DNA from: Carpediemonas membranifera | Taxonomy: Eukaryota; Fornicata | Assembly: GCA_019828565.1 (NCBI GenBank) | Contig: JAHDYR010000067.1 | Coordinates: 496,001-560,000 of the forward strand | Direction of reading: 5' to 3' | Length of the DNA stretch: 64,000 bases | Part shown: positions 19,871 to 30,075 of the stretch, piece by piece | Numbering within the stretch: the first letter of the stretch is position 1 | Layout: each line of letters starts with the position of its first letter | Notes under the pieces: model-generated | What the model saw: the letters and a program-made list of their open reading frames with translations, nothing else | What the model was told of the DNA's origin: nothing | Databases searched by the model: none | Made by a program: the position numbers and the translations under genes

Positions 19871-20250
19871 ATGAGAATAATATCGCTAAACAGCGAAGGG
19901 CACCTAGCGGGCGCAAACGATTACAGCGGATCCATAGCTTTATCCATCCGCAAGAGGATAAGGACTGATGCGATCCTCCTCCAGGAAACCAAGCGGTACG
20001 GTAATACCACCATCCCTTGCTGGGTAGATCTCCAGTACGCCTGTGCAGGAGAGGTCAAGCCATTAGAGGCAACGCGCAAGCGACCCACAAAGGGACTGGC
20101 CACACTGATTAGCCCGCACTCCAAAGCGGAATGGGACGTAGGCGTGTCCGACGGGACGAACCCACGAATCCAAGTAAGCATCCTCAAAGCATCGAGGGCC
20201 ACGGCAGTCATCAATATCTACGCTCCCGATAGTGGATGTGCACGACCCGA
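19871..20250 (+). pseudogene. LINE ORF2, endonuclease N-terminal half
   Basis: ATG 19871 opens MRIISLNSEG, the classic start of an apurinic-type LINE endonuclease with catalytic Asn. It continues through ILLQETK (catalytic Glu) and INIYAPDS. It is interrupted at 20250 by chromovirus D. With one CCGA target copy retained, the frame continues exactly at 25174, so the break is due only to D. Confidence 0.88.
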
Positions 20251-20316
20251 TGTGCCCTTAACCTGCGGAATTCGTAAAACAGTCTTTATCATATTTCTGG
20301 GCCCTAGCACGGCACA
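20251..20316 (+). repeat. 5' LTR of element D
   Basis: 66 bp, TGTGCC to GGCACA (6-bp inverted repeat), identical to 25104-25169. Very short for an LTR. Confidence 0.94.
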
Positions 20317-20328
20317 GTATCGATACTG
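20315..20328 (+). promoter_or_regulatory. Junction palindrome of element D
   Basis: CAGTATCGATACTG, a perfect 14-bp palindrome joining the LTR end and the internal start, nine bases before the gag-pol ATG at 20338. Same layout as in B and C. Confidence 0.78.
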
Positions 20329-20337
20329 CCGATTCAA

Positions 20338-23300
20338 ATGAAGACTCTTACAATTGACACCCCGTTCGCCGTCGAGAGAGCACTCCAGGAGTACCTCTCG
20401 GCGATGCCCCACGAGAAGAATCCAATTTCGTTCTTTAGGGCATTGTCCCCCGAGACAACAGAAAAACTTCGCGCCCAGTGGCGCCCAACCACTCTTTTTG
20501 ACACTTTCGAGGACCTACAACGAACCGTTCTGTCCGATTCCGATGCTCGCCGCGCGGCGAACACAAGCTCTGCCAGTACTGCGGCACGAGCCCGTACAAC
20601 GAAGACCGACAACCTCACCGCCATCTGGGTAGAGGAGGTACAGAAGACCATAAGAAAAGCCACGTTCGCCGCCTGTAGCGAGTGTGCAGCTAAGCACAAG
20701 GACCCCACCCTGACAGCAATGACCCGGGAGTGCCTTGAAGCTCAACATCCCCAGATACTGACTGACTGCGGCAAGAAGGCCCGCGACTTCTTCACCCAGC
20801 TGACCGACGACCACGACATCGCAAACGTCGAGACAGTCGCACGGCCTGGCAACCTGACCGGCCCGGACGGCGAAGACGTCTCGGTGGCGTTCGTGTACAT
20901 GCCCCCAGTGCCCGAGGAGACCAAGCCCGCCCCCTCCTCGGCGGCTTGGCCAGTCTTCGATGGCGGGGACGTCTACGCTTTCCTCGCCAAGGAGGCGACC
21001 TCCATCGCCCCCTACCTCGCATATACCCTCTTGACTAGTACGGACCCGGGCGCAAGAGCCAAGCTCCTCAAGGCAAAGCTCGACAACATCACGCTATACG
21101 GTCCGGAGCCCCGGCACCGAACGGCCGTCGAGAAGGCACGTAAGCTCATAAGCGCCCTCAACCCAGACATCAAGGACGTCCCCACCATCTCCGCAAAACT
21201 GCTCGAGCGGATCATTCGGGACTTCGCCACTAGAGGTTTCTCCAAAGAAGCCGAGGATGTATACGAAGAAGAGATTGAGGACTACTCCGACAAGATCAGC
21301 GAACTTCTCGACAAACTACGCGACTTGGATGTTGATCACGACGAGAACATCATTATCCCATGGCGTGCCTTCAGACTCGCCAGCCCACAAGCCGACAACA
21401 ACGAGCAGGCGTCGGGCACTTCAGGCAGGAAGCCGCTCGCTCGCAGGCTCGATGGTCGCGATCCGTTCCAGCAGTTCAGGGACAAGACCAAGTTCCGCAT
21501 GCCTCCTTCCCACACGAGATACTGCACACAGCATGGCTGGAACCCGCACCACGAGACGAAGGACTGCAGGTTCCTCATCAGACGGGAGGCTTACAAGGCC
21601 CAAGAACGCCAGCCACAGACCGAGAAGCGTCAGGAACGCAGACCCGAAGAGCGGCAAAAGCAGCCCGGCAACCGCGCACGCCCTGTGGCGCCCACCAGTC
21701 ACCAACAGTCGGATCGCCGGGCCGGCCGCATGGACCTCCGCCCCTCGTCTACCCTGAAGAACCCCCGCCGCGTCGATGAGGTGTTTGACGCGGATGAAGC
21801 GTCTCATTCGGAGTTGGAGAACGAAGTCTACGAGATCGAGGACATCATACTCGACAAGGACCCGGTGAAGGTCCCGGCTGTTATCAACGGCCAGCACATG
21901 AACGTCAAGTTCGACATCGGCGCTTGCACGTCGGTCATATCAGCCCCTGCCCTCGCAGCGATCCCCGACGTGACCCTGATACCGACCTCAGTCGAACTTC
22001 TCGGCGCTGGGGACGAGATCATCTCCACTGGCAAAGCCGCCAAGGTCTCGCTGACCCTCCCCAGTGTCGACGGAAAGACCGTGACCACCACTGCATTGCT
22101 CATGGTCACGAAGGGCCAGAGGAAGAAGGTCCTCATTGGACGCGATTTGCTCCGCCGCCTCGGCTTCCTGCTGAACGACCGGCTACTAATACCGTCCGCT
22201 GACCCGATCGATGACGACGACGGCCTGGGACAGCACCCCTACCTCGACTCGACAACAGAAGAAGTCGACCCCGAGGAAGAGTGGCGCAAGGTTAAGCTGC
22301 CGACCGAAGAGAACCCGGAGCTGGCTGCCTGGCTGACCGACTTCCTTCGCGAGCGCAAGGCCGTGTTTGGCCCTCTACCTCCGGATGGCAGCAGGATGCC
22401 GCCACACGAGATCGTCGTCGATCCAAGCCGCCCTACACCCAGGGCCCGACCCAGGCCGTTGAAGGGTGACCCGGGAAACTCAGCCCTCGCGGAGATCGAC
22501 AAGATGCTCAACCAGGGCGTGATCCGAGAGAGTCAAAGTCCGCACTCTAGCCCGCACGTCATGGCAAAGAAGAAGAGCGGCGAAGACCGCTTCTGCATCG
22601 CTTACAACGTCTTGAACAACGCCACCATCGACGACCTGTACCCCACGCCGGACATCCGATCGTTTGTACACGAGGCGAGCGGATGCTCCGTGTTCGCGGC
22701 GCTCGACCTGCGCAGCGGATACTGGCAGCAGAACATGGCAACCGATAGCATCCCGCTCACCGCATTCACCGTCCCGGGCGGGCATTACGAGTTCTTACGT
22801 ACACCATTCGGGCTGAAGAACGCCCCAGCAAAGTTCCAGCGAGCCATGGACGAGATGCTCGCTGGTATCGACGGTTCGAGAGCCTATATCGACGATATCT
22901 TTGCGTACGCCCGCTCCATTCAGGATTTCAAGTCGACCCTCACCCAGATCTTCGACCAGTTGGAAGCTTACGATATCAAACTCCGCGCCGACAAGTGTGC
23001 CATTGGCATGAAGGAGGTTGAAGTCTGTGGGTTTATAGTCAACGAGTCTGGCAGGTCGGTTTCCCCCTCACGTATCGCAGCCATCCAGGACCTCACACCC
23101 CCAACGACGACAACGGAGCTGCGCCGCACGCTAGGCAAGTTCAACTATCTGTCAAACTATATCCCACACCTCGCCCACGCATCAGCCCCGCTCAACGCCC
23201 TCCTAAAGGGATCGCCGCAGAAGTCGGCCCCCCTCGATTGGACTGCCACTGAGGACGAAGCATTCGCCCGTATGAAGACCCTAGTAGCCGAGCACACCGC

Positions 23301-25077
23301 CCTCGCGCTCCCAGACCTGAGTGCAAAGTGGACTCTCGAGACCGACGCATCGTCGACCGCCATCGGTGGTGTACTGTGGCAGGGCGAGGGTGACGAGAAG
23401 GTCCCACTCGCCTTCTACAGCAAGACCCTCGACGAGACCCAGCAACGGTGGTCCACGGTGGAACAGGAGCTTTTCGCCATTGTCTATTGTGTAACGCGAC
23501 CAGAGTTTTCCCCCCTCTTCAAGCTGAAGCCGTTCGAGCTTCGCACGGACCATCGTAATCTGATATGGCTACTCAGGAAGACAGACGAGGACGGCACTAA
23601 GAAACTGACACGATGGCGACTCACCATGACAGAGTATCCGTATAACGTCACACACATAGCTGGAGCGCAGAACCTCGTAGCCGACGCACTGTCGCGGCCA
23701 TCATCTCAGCGCAAGAACGAGGTGCGCCGCTCGATCGACCACGTCACCACGACGCGCCAAGAGCAGATCACCAGGGCGCACGCCGGTGCACAGGGCCACG
23801 TCGGCCCAGACCAGACCATCGCCAATCTGAAGCAGTCCGGTGTCACGTGGCCAGGCATGTCGGATGACGTCCGCGCGACCTTACGCCAGTGTCCAATCTG
23901 TCGCAAGACAAAGCCAGCCCGCAAGGAGCCGATCAAGTGGCACTCTACTCAGCGCATCCGCCCATTCGAGACGGTGCAGGTGGACACCATTGGCCCTTTG
24001 CCCGAGAGAGACGGTCTCAAGTACGTCATCACGGTGGTGGACGTGTTCTCGAAGTTCACCATATTGAAGCCCACACGGTCAACGAGCGCAGCCGAGGCAG
24101 CAGCCGCATTGCTGGAGATCTGGGCGACTTTCGGCGTCCCGGCCGAGCTCCAGTCTGACCAAGGTACACAGTTCAGGAATGCCCTAGTCGAGGAGATGAA
24201 CGAGCGACTGAGCCTCAAGCACCGGTTCAGTACGGCATATCATCCGGCCAGCAACGGCGTAGTCGAACGCCTGAATGGTACCGTCATGAGACGCTTAAGA
24301 GCGCTCCTGCTGGACGCCCGCGACGACAACTGGCCCGCATACCTGCCCATCGCCCAGCACGTTATCAACGCCACCCGCCACTCCACCACAGGCCTCAGCC
24401 CCTTCGAACTATTGTTCGGACGCAAGTCAACCATGCTGCGCGTCGCGCCCGACGCCCTGACCAACGCAACCCAGATGCTCGAGCCGGGCTCAGTCGAAGC
24501 CGACGACATCGTCCGCTTCCAGGCCCACGTCACGTCGCTCCAACAACTTGCCGCGATCAAGGTCAAAGCCTACGAGGTAAACAAGGCTGCAGGCTCCTCG
24601 GACAGCACACGGGCCTGGGAGAACGAAACCTACGTCCTGCTGAGATACCCGGGCAAGCCGCCGACCAAGCTACTCCCGCCTCTGCGCGGACCGCTCCGCA
24701 TGGAGGGGAAGGGCGATCACCCCAACACCTACAAGGTGATGGATCTCGTGTCGAAGTGCGTCGCCACAGTCCACGCAGACCGACTCGTCACATTCCACGC
24801 CGACGGCCTCACGGAGAAGGAGCTCGAGGAAATTGCCGCCTACGAGCAAGATGAACAACCCGTGGAGGCAGTCGTAGGCCACCGTAAGAAGAAGAACGGC
24901 TCTCTGGAGCTACTGATCCGTTGGGAAGGCCTCACCCCCGACGAGGACTCATACATCCCCTATAATCGCTACTACGACCAGCTCGAGGCTATCGACAGTT
25001 ATCTCGAGCTCAATCCTGGTCTCAAGCCGATGTTTGAGAGTGCTAAGAAGAAGTTCCGCAGGAGCGGTCGCCGTTAG
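20338..25077 (+). CDS. Element D Gag-Pol polyprotein with chromodomain
   Basis: 1579 residues. Gag covers about 1-390, then a CTQHGWNPHHETKDC zinc knuckle (about 395-410). The aspartic protease (about 505-620) has active-site motif FDIGACTS, Ile replacing the usual Thr or Ser. Reverse transcriptase (about 680-930) has LDLRSGYWQ, RTPFGLKNAPAKFQ and YIDDIF. RNase H (about 990-1110) begins LETDASSTAIGG. Integrase (about 1130-1400) has CPIC, QVDTIGPLP, LQSDQGTQFRN and GVVERLNG, a complete D,D-35-E set. The C-terminal chromodomain (about 1510-1565) has VVGHRKKK, LIRWEGL and EDSYIPY. The product copies element RNA and inserts cDNA. A single fused frame means gag and pol are made at equal ratio unless processing or decay adjusts it. 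Confidence 0.94.
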   Translation: MKTLTIDTPFAVERALQEYLSAMPHEKNPISFFRALSPETTEKLRAQWRPTTLFDTFEDLQRTVLSDSDARRAANTSSASTAARARTTKTDNLTAIWVEEVQKTIRKATFAACSECAAKHKDPTLTAMTRECLEAQHPQILTDCGKKARDFFTQLTDDHDIANVETVARPGNLTGPDGEDVSVAFVYMPPVPEETKPAPSSAAWPVFDGGDVYAFLAKEATSIAPYLAYTLLTSTDPGARAKLLKAKLDNITLYGPEPRHRTAVEKARKLISALNPDIKDVPTISAKLLERIIRDFATRGFSKEAEDVYEEEIEDYSDKISELLDKLRDLDVDHDENIIIPWRAFRLASPQADNNEQASGTSGRKPLARRLDGRDPFQQFRDKTKFRMPPSHTRYCTQHGWNPHHETKDCRFLIRREAYKAQERQPQTEKRQERRPEERQKQPGNRARPVAPTSHQQSDRRAGRMDLRPSSTLKNPRRVDEVFDADEASHSELENEVYEIEDIILDKDPVKVPAVINGQHMNVKFDIGACTSVISAPALAAIPDVTLIPTSVELLGAGDEIISTGKAAKVSLTLPSVDGKTVTTTALLMVTKGQRKKVLIGRDLLRRLGFLLNDRLLIPSADPIDDDDGLGQHPYLDSTTEEVDPEEEWRKVKLPTEENPELAAWLTDFLRERKAVFGPLPPDGSRMPPHEIVVDPSRPTPRARPRPLKGDPGNSALAEIDKMLNQGVIRESQSPHSSPHVMAKKKSGEDRFCIAYNVLNNATIDDLYPTPDIRSFVHEASGCSVFAALDLRSGYWQQNMATDSIPLTAFTVPGGHYEFLRTPFGLKNAPAKFQRAMDEMLAGIDGSRAYIDDIFAYARSIQDFKSTLTQIFDQLEAYDIKLRADKCAIGMKEVEVCGFIVNESGRSVSPSRIAAIQDLTPPTTTTELRRTLGKFNYLSNYIPHLAHASAPLNALLKGSPQKSAPLDWTATEDEAFARMKTLVAEHTALALPDLSAKWTLETDASSTAIGGVLWQGEGDEKVPLAFYSKTLDETQQRWSTVEQELFAIVYCVTRPEFSPLFKLKPFELRTDHRNLIWLLRKTDEDGTKKLTRWRLTMTEYPYNVTHIAGAQNLVADALSRPSSQRKNEVRRSIDHVTTTRQEQITRAHAGAQGHVGPDQTIANLKQSGVTWPGMSDDVRATLRQCPICRKTKPARKEPIKWHSTQRIRPFETVQVDTIGPLPERDGLKYVITVVDVFSKFTILKPTRSTSAAEAAAALLEIWATFGVPAELQSDQGTQFRNALVEEMNERLSLKHRFSTAYHPASNGVVERLNGTVMRRLRALLLDARDDNWPAYLPIAQHVINATRHSTTGLSPFELLFGRKSTMLRVAPDALTNATQMLEPGSVEADDIVRFQAHVTSLQQLAAIKVKAYEVNKAAGSSDSTRAWENETYVLLRYPGKPPTKLLPPLRGPLRMEGKGDHPNTYKVMDLVSKCVATVHADRLVTFHADGLTEKELEEIAAYEQDEQPVEAVVGHRKKKNGSLELLIRWEGLTPDEDSYIPYNRYYDQLEAIDSYLELNPGLKPMFESAKKKFRRSGRR

Positions 25078-25103
25078 TCGTGCGACACGCATTGGGAGGG
25101 AAG

Positions 25104-25169
25104 TGTGCCCTTAACCTGCGGAATTCGTAAAACAGTCTTTATCATATTTCTGGGCCCTAGCACGGCACA
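25104..25169 (+). repeat. 3' LTR of element D
   Basis: 66 bp, identical to the 5' LTR. Followed by target duplication CCGA. Confidence 0.94.
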
Positions 25170-28165
25170 CCGAGATTGAGGAGTTCGACCGGATGCTAGA
25201 GCAAACCGTCGCGAACTATGAGGGGTGTGACATCATCATCATCGGGGACTGGAACAGGAGGCCAGGGAAACTCAGGCAAGCAACTGCGATGACCCTCCAG
25301 CGATGGAACCTCACCCCAATAGCACCAACTGCACCGACGTACGGGACTAACTCCCGAACGTCCACAATAGACTATGCAGCGGTAACAGGGGGTATCCAAA
25401 ACCCGGTTGTTAGGGTAATAGACAAGACCACAATCGGGCACTGGGGGTCGGCACACAAAGCCATAGAGCTCACCTGGGATAGCAACCCGACAGGGAAACC
25501 AGAGATATCAAAGAGACTGGAAATCCCACGGATCGATACGTGGCTGGTCAAACCCAGGAGAACAGGGCCCAAGCTAGAAGAGTGGCCACCACTAGACAGC
25601 AAAATACCAGTGGACGAGATGGAGACTCTCATAAGGAAATGGTTGTCCACCGGGTTTGCTACCTCCAGAAGGCACCCATTCGCTGTAGAAAACCAGGAAC
25701 GTATCCCTAGTGAGGTATGGGAACGGCTGGCCAAAGCCTCCACCTGGAGCAAAACCGCCGCCAAAGATATCAAAAAGTCCCTCAACGGAGCACTGAGCAG
25801 ATCATGGAGGACCTTCCAACATGACTGGAATGAGCAGGTTGAGGTTGGATCCCGTGATGGGTACAAAACGACAAAAAGGATCCTCGCAAACCAAGTGTTC
25901 TGCTTCTGGAACGAGAAGCAGCACGCCGGTCTCCCGGTGATGCTGAAGGCTGGAAACAAGATTCTAGCAAGGCAGAGGGAGATTGCAGACTCCCTCCAGG
26001 AACAGTACGCGAAGGTAAGCTCCGGGAAGGAACCCACCTGGGAACCCACCTGGGAAACCGAGCCGGAAACGGACATGGAGGACCATCCGCCATCGCTTGA
26101 AGAAGTGACAGCGGCGGTCAAGTCCATAAGGAAGTCCTCGGCCGGAGGCCCGGACGGGATTATTGGAGATTGTCTGAGGGACCTCCCCGAGTCAGCGTAC
26201 GAGGCAATCACAGTCCTGCTCGCGAAAGTATACGACAGCGGGACCATGCCAACCACATGGAAGTATGCAGCGGTGTCGCCTATCCACAAGGTTGGGAAGG
26301 ACAAGCTCACGCCCAGCTCGTACAGACCGATCTCCCTCACCCCCCTCCTATACAGAGCCTACGGGAGGATACTGAAATGGCGCCTCAGGCCGACGGTGGA
26401 GAAGTTCATCCCCAGAGAGCAAGTTGGGTTCATGAAAGGGAAAACTGTAGTGGATCACATAGCCCTCCTAGCCCAACTCCACCAGTCCGGAAACCGTACC
26501 AGCGTCCTACTTGACATAGCAAAAGCATATGATACGGTCCCAAGGGACCTGCTGGTGAACAAGTTGACGCTCATGGGGGTACACCCAAGACTGACGAGGG
26601 CCATCCGAAATACACTTACAGAAACGTACATCTCGGTACGAGGGGCAAGCACATGGTCCAGAACAAACATGGGGGTCAAGCAAGGATGTGTGGTGGCCCC
26701 CACTCTGTTCATTCTCTTCACAGCTAACTGGCTAAGCCAGGCGGCACTGTACCTCCGGCATAGAGAGATCCCGGACCCCTGCCTCCCTCCAACGGACGAT
26801 ATGCCCCCAAACTGCCTCATTGCAATGTTTGTAGATGATACAAGCATCTCAGCCGAGACCCCGCAGCTCGCCGAAGAAGGCACAGACGCAGTGGTCAGGG
26901 TAATTGAAGCCCATGGACTCCAGACCAGCCCAGGCAAAAGTGTGGTGATAAGTACCGACGTAACTGCAGCGGTCAGCATCCAAGGAACTCCCACACTGGC
27001 GTCAGACTCAGCAAGGTATCTGGGACTCTGGCTAGCCAGCGGAAAGAATCCGTTGGCAGCATGCATCAAAATGAAGACGTCACAATCCCGGAAATACCTA
27101 GCCCTGGCAAGGAGAGCAGGGTGGACCAAAGGATCCACCCCGGCCGCCACCTCGGAATCCATCCTCAGAACCTTCCTCTGGACCAAGATCGAGTTCGGGA
27201 TCGAGATCTGGGGCCAAGCGCCAGGGGGAAGAGCCATCTGGAACAACTGGCGCGGCCTAATGGCAGGCACAGGACCAGGGGGAGGAGGAGCCGCCCGTGT
27301 ACTAATGGGATGGATGTGCTGGGAGGCAGATATGGGGCAGAGAGCGGTGAGGCTCTATGAGTCTGCGCACGACCTGGACCGTCCGACCCCCCTAGGGAAT
27401 CTGGACTGGGCGACAGCGGAGAGAGGATCGGTCTTACATCGCCTCTACCAATGGCGACGGAGCGTCCTCCAGGGCACACAGGAGGAGATGCCCGCCAGGG
27501 AAAGAGCAAAGAGGGGAGGCTGGACCCTCACAGCAGAAGAACTACTGCACACCGGGAGCCGAACGGCCAAAGGGGTGGCAACAGTACTAGCCCCGGAAGT
27601 CATCCTCAGCATGCAGCAAGGGAAGAGACCCAAGAAACCAGGAATGATCAAGGGTGAGATGATAACCAGACGGGAAGTCAAGAGAGTAATCATGACTGCA
27701 TCCAACACACTCCCCTCCCCCAGCAACAGTGGCAGAAGCAGAGCCATACTTGGGAGCGCGATCGGCCAGCCCCAGGCCCTCCTGAGCAGGATCAAGCGGT
27801 GTTGCCCCCTATGTACCCTGGACTCAGAAGGTGACACCATTACTCGCCTGTACACTGTCACCAGAACCGCGGCGGAAACCACCAAAATCCTCTCAGAATG
27901 GGCATACAACCAGCCCCTGGGAACACAAAGCCACATCATCTGCCAATGCAAGGCGGTAGAACGCCCAGAAGGATGGAATGACATCCTGGCGGAGGCGCAT
28001 CTACGCACACAGTACCACGCCCTAAGGCAAGGGCAGGAGGCGGAGTGGTACAACTCAAGGCCAATCCTGGAAATGCTCTGGCTCCTCCGCAGCGAGGACC
28101 ATACCGTCAGAGAGGGACTGCAGAACGGCAGACGTGCCCTTCTGAACCTCCGGAAAGACGGGTAA
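25170..28165 (+). pseudogene. LINE ORF2, endonuclease C-terminal half, reverse transcriptase, Cys-His tail
   Basis: The endonuclease continues with IIIIGDWNRR, the STIDYAAV block and the terminal His block GHWGSAHKA. Reverse transcriptase follows: SSAGGPDGIIG, PISLTPLLYR, QVGFMKGKTVVDH, LLDIAKAYDTVPRD, MGVKQGCVVAPTLF and catalytic FVDDTS near 26827. After the thumb, a Cys/His cluster (CCPLC near 27800 and HIICQC near 27930) matches the zinc knuckle at the end of many LINE ORF2 proteins. No RNase H is seen. The frame is intact from 25170 to the TAA at 28165, so before D arrived the element may have been functional. Confidence 0.9.
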
Positions 28166-29184
28166 GTACACCATCCCAGAATCCTATGACCTCTGGGACC
28201 AGGGTCAAACTGGGACCCAACCCCCGCCTCAACCGAAGCGGAGCGCTCCTGGGATCAGCGGGGGACGCAAGCCCACGTATCCCGGTAGCACCCAGCCGCG
28301 GAAGGGGGACTCAACCCGAACACTAATCTCGCTAACACACAAACGCTCACCCATACTGGGAACGTAGACAACATTCAGCCGGCAGAACCGGCACACTCTT
28401 CACACGTATAAGAAATAACCCAGAGCCATAGGGCGGGGCACGTATGCACATGTATACACGTACGTGCGAGGTATCGGGGCGCAGCAGCCAAACAGGAGGG
28501 TAACCATAAGGCAACAATACCACCTGGGCGGCACCTGGACCAAAACAGAGCTGCGCCGAACGGCCCGGCACCCAAAACTGGGAACCAGCCGGAAGCTAGG
28601 AAGAAGCCCTATAGGGAACAAATCCTTGAGGAGGGGATCCATGCCGGAACGGAAAGTGTGGAAGAGCCCGAACGCAGCCGTGAATCATATAGCTACCCAG
28701 CGATGATCGGTGGGTTTCATAACTGGCCCAATTGCGTGGTACGGCAAACGCCAAGCCCGAAACCGCTTCGGCGGGTGCCTGAAAAATTGCAAACTGGGTC
28801 GAATGGTATGGAGAACATATCCCTGAGAGGAGCCCTGTAGGGGAAACCGAGCAGAAGGCCCCGGTGGCGGGTGTGCAGGGCAAGGCCTTGCGGGTGCCAG
28901 GCAGAACGGGGGCCCGAAGGACCCCCAAGAGTAAGACCTGGGTTATCCCGACTTTGGGGGTATCGGGCCAGCCAGTTGATAGGTCAACATGCAAGGGACT
29001 ACCCAGCCTTACCAGCTGGACCCTGACGGTGATGGTGCTAACGCCCCCAACGTAGTATCAGGCTCGCTCACGAAGGGAAGTCAACACGCTAAGGCGTTCC
29101 CGGGGACATGGGGTGGTGCAAACTGGTAATTCCCTGATTTACACAGGTGTACAGGATACGTTAAATTTCTTTCTTTCTTTCTTT
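28166..29184 (+). other. LINE 3' untranslated region and (TTTC)n tail
   Basis: About 1 kb of non-coding, purine-rich sequence with several short hairpins (for example GGGGGCCC-GAA-GGACCCCC at about 28910-28928). It ends in a simple TTTC repeat directly before the target duplication. Such tails are used by LINE reverse transcriptase for target-primed start. Confidence 0.75.
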
Positions 29185-30075
29185 CAGTGAGCTCCTTGCA
29201 TGTCTCAGGCAGGACGCTGTCCTCGCATGACCAGAGAAGGTTGAGCGACCAAGGAGATGCTGCAGCTCAGGGCAGACTGTCGGCCAGAGGCCCCGGGCGG
29301 TGTCAGTCGCGCGAAACCGGCCGCGCACTTTTGCAGCTTTTTTCACGCAAAAAAGTCAGAGGGCCGAAGCGCCGCGAACTGAGCGTCTTGCTCGTTCTCA
29401 TGCTTCGGCGCTCGCTAATGCTTCTGCCTTCAGCCCCTGCATGGGCTGCGCGGCGAGGCACTTAGCGAAACGCACGTGAACTCCACGGCTGCGAATGCCT
29501 TAACGCATCGGGGCTACTCAGACACACGGTATACGCCATCTTTCAAACAACATCAACACGACGTCGGAAGCCCGTGCCAGGGCGCGCGAGCGCTCGGGAA
29601 GGTCTGAGTTCGACAGTGAGCTGCGAGAGGCAGTCGGCACGAAAGCGCCGCTGCAGGCACTAGAAAGCACCGCCGCTTGCTCGTTGACAGATGAGGCCCC
29701 GGCCGATGCTTAGAGCTCGCGGCGCTGGAAGCCTGCAGAAGTATCTATCAGTCAAATGCGCGGGGCTGCTGGGCTCTCCCAGTAGAAACACAATTCAGAC
29801 TACTCTCCGACGTCATCGCTAACCAACATCATCGCACCTCTAAATGCCGCCTGCCGTTGTTGCCCAGGAGAATGGGTCGCGCGAGAGCACACGCGAGGCC
29901 AGACACCGCTGCTTCATGCCAGACCACAAACTCAGCGGAGCTGAGCCTCAAGTCGCCGCAGATGAGGGCAGTTCATCAGAGAGACACTCTCTTCGCCAAG
30001 TCGGCCCGAACAGATAAATCAGTTTATAAGTCTACTCTCACATATATACAACCGCCACCGCCTCAAAACTCAAAA
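29185..30075 (+). repeat. Dispersed repeat R, copy 2
   Basis: About 890 bp, nearly identical to 54366-55252. It starts with the LINE target duplication and ends at the sequence CTCAAAACTCAA. Before the LINE arrived it directly followed RCC1-like copy a. Its right end supplies the last codons and stop of the ankyrin-FYVE gene on the other strand. Confidence 0.88.

Larger units (their letters stand above)
20251..25169 (+). mobile_element. Chromovirus-type Ty3/gypsy retrotransposon D (intact frame)
   Basis: 4919 bp with two identical 66-bp LTRs, a polypurine tract GGGAGGGAAG before the 3' LTR, and a 4-bp target duplication CCGA (20247-20250 and 25170-25173). One uninterrupted 1579-codon gag-pol frame fills the interior. 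Identical LTRs and an open frame point to a very recent insertion. The target is the endonuclease region of the LINE ORF2. Confidence 0.95.
13526..29184 (+). mobile_element. LINE (endonuclease-type non-LTR retrotransposon), about 10.7 kb without nested D
   Basis: Plus-strand element bounded by a 16-bp target duplication and ending in a (TTTC)n tail (about 29166-29184). It has a long 5' region, a gag-like ORF1 region in overlapping frames (15461-19297), and ORF2 with apurinic-type endonuclease and reverse transcriptase (19871-28165, split by element D). The empty site at 54366 defines both ends at the base. It lies between RCC1-like copy a and R copy 2, and its length is at the long end for LINEs. 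Confidence 0.9.

Noticed and set aside
29187-29465. Short open frames within repeat R (also at 54365-54645 and 55037-55426)
   Set aside because: They depend on non-ATG starts or end at repeat borders, and copy 1 does not keep them.
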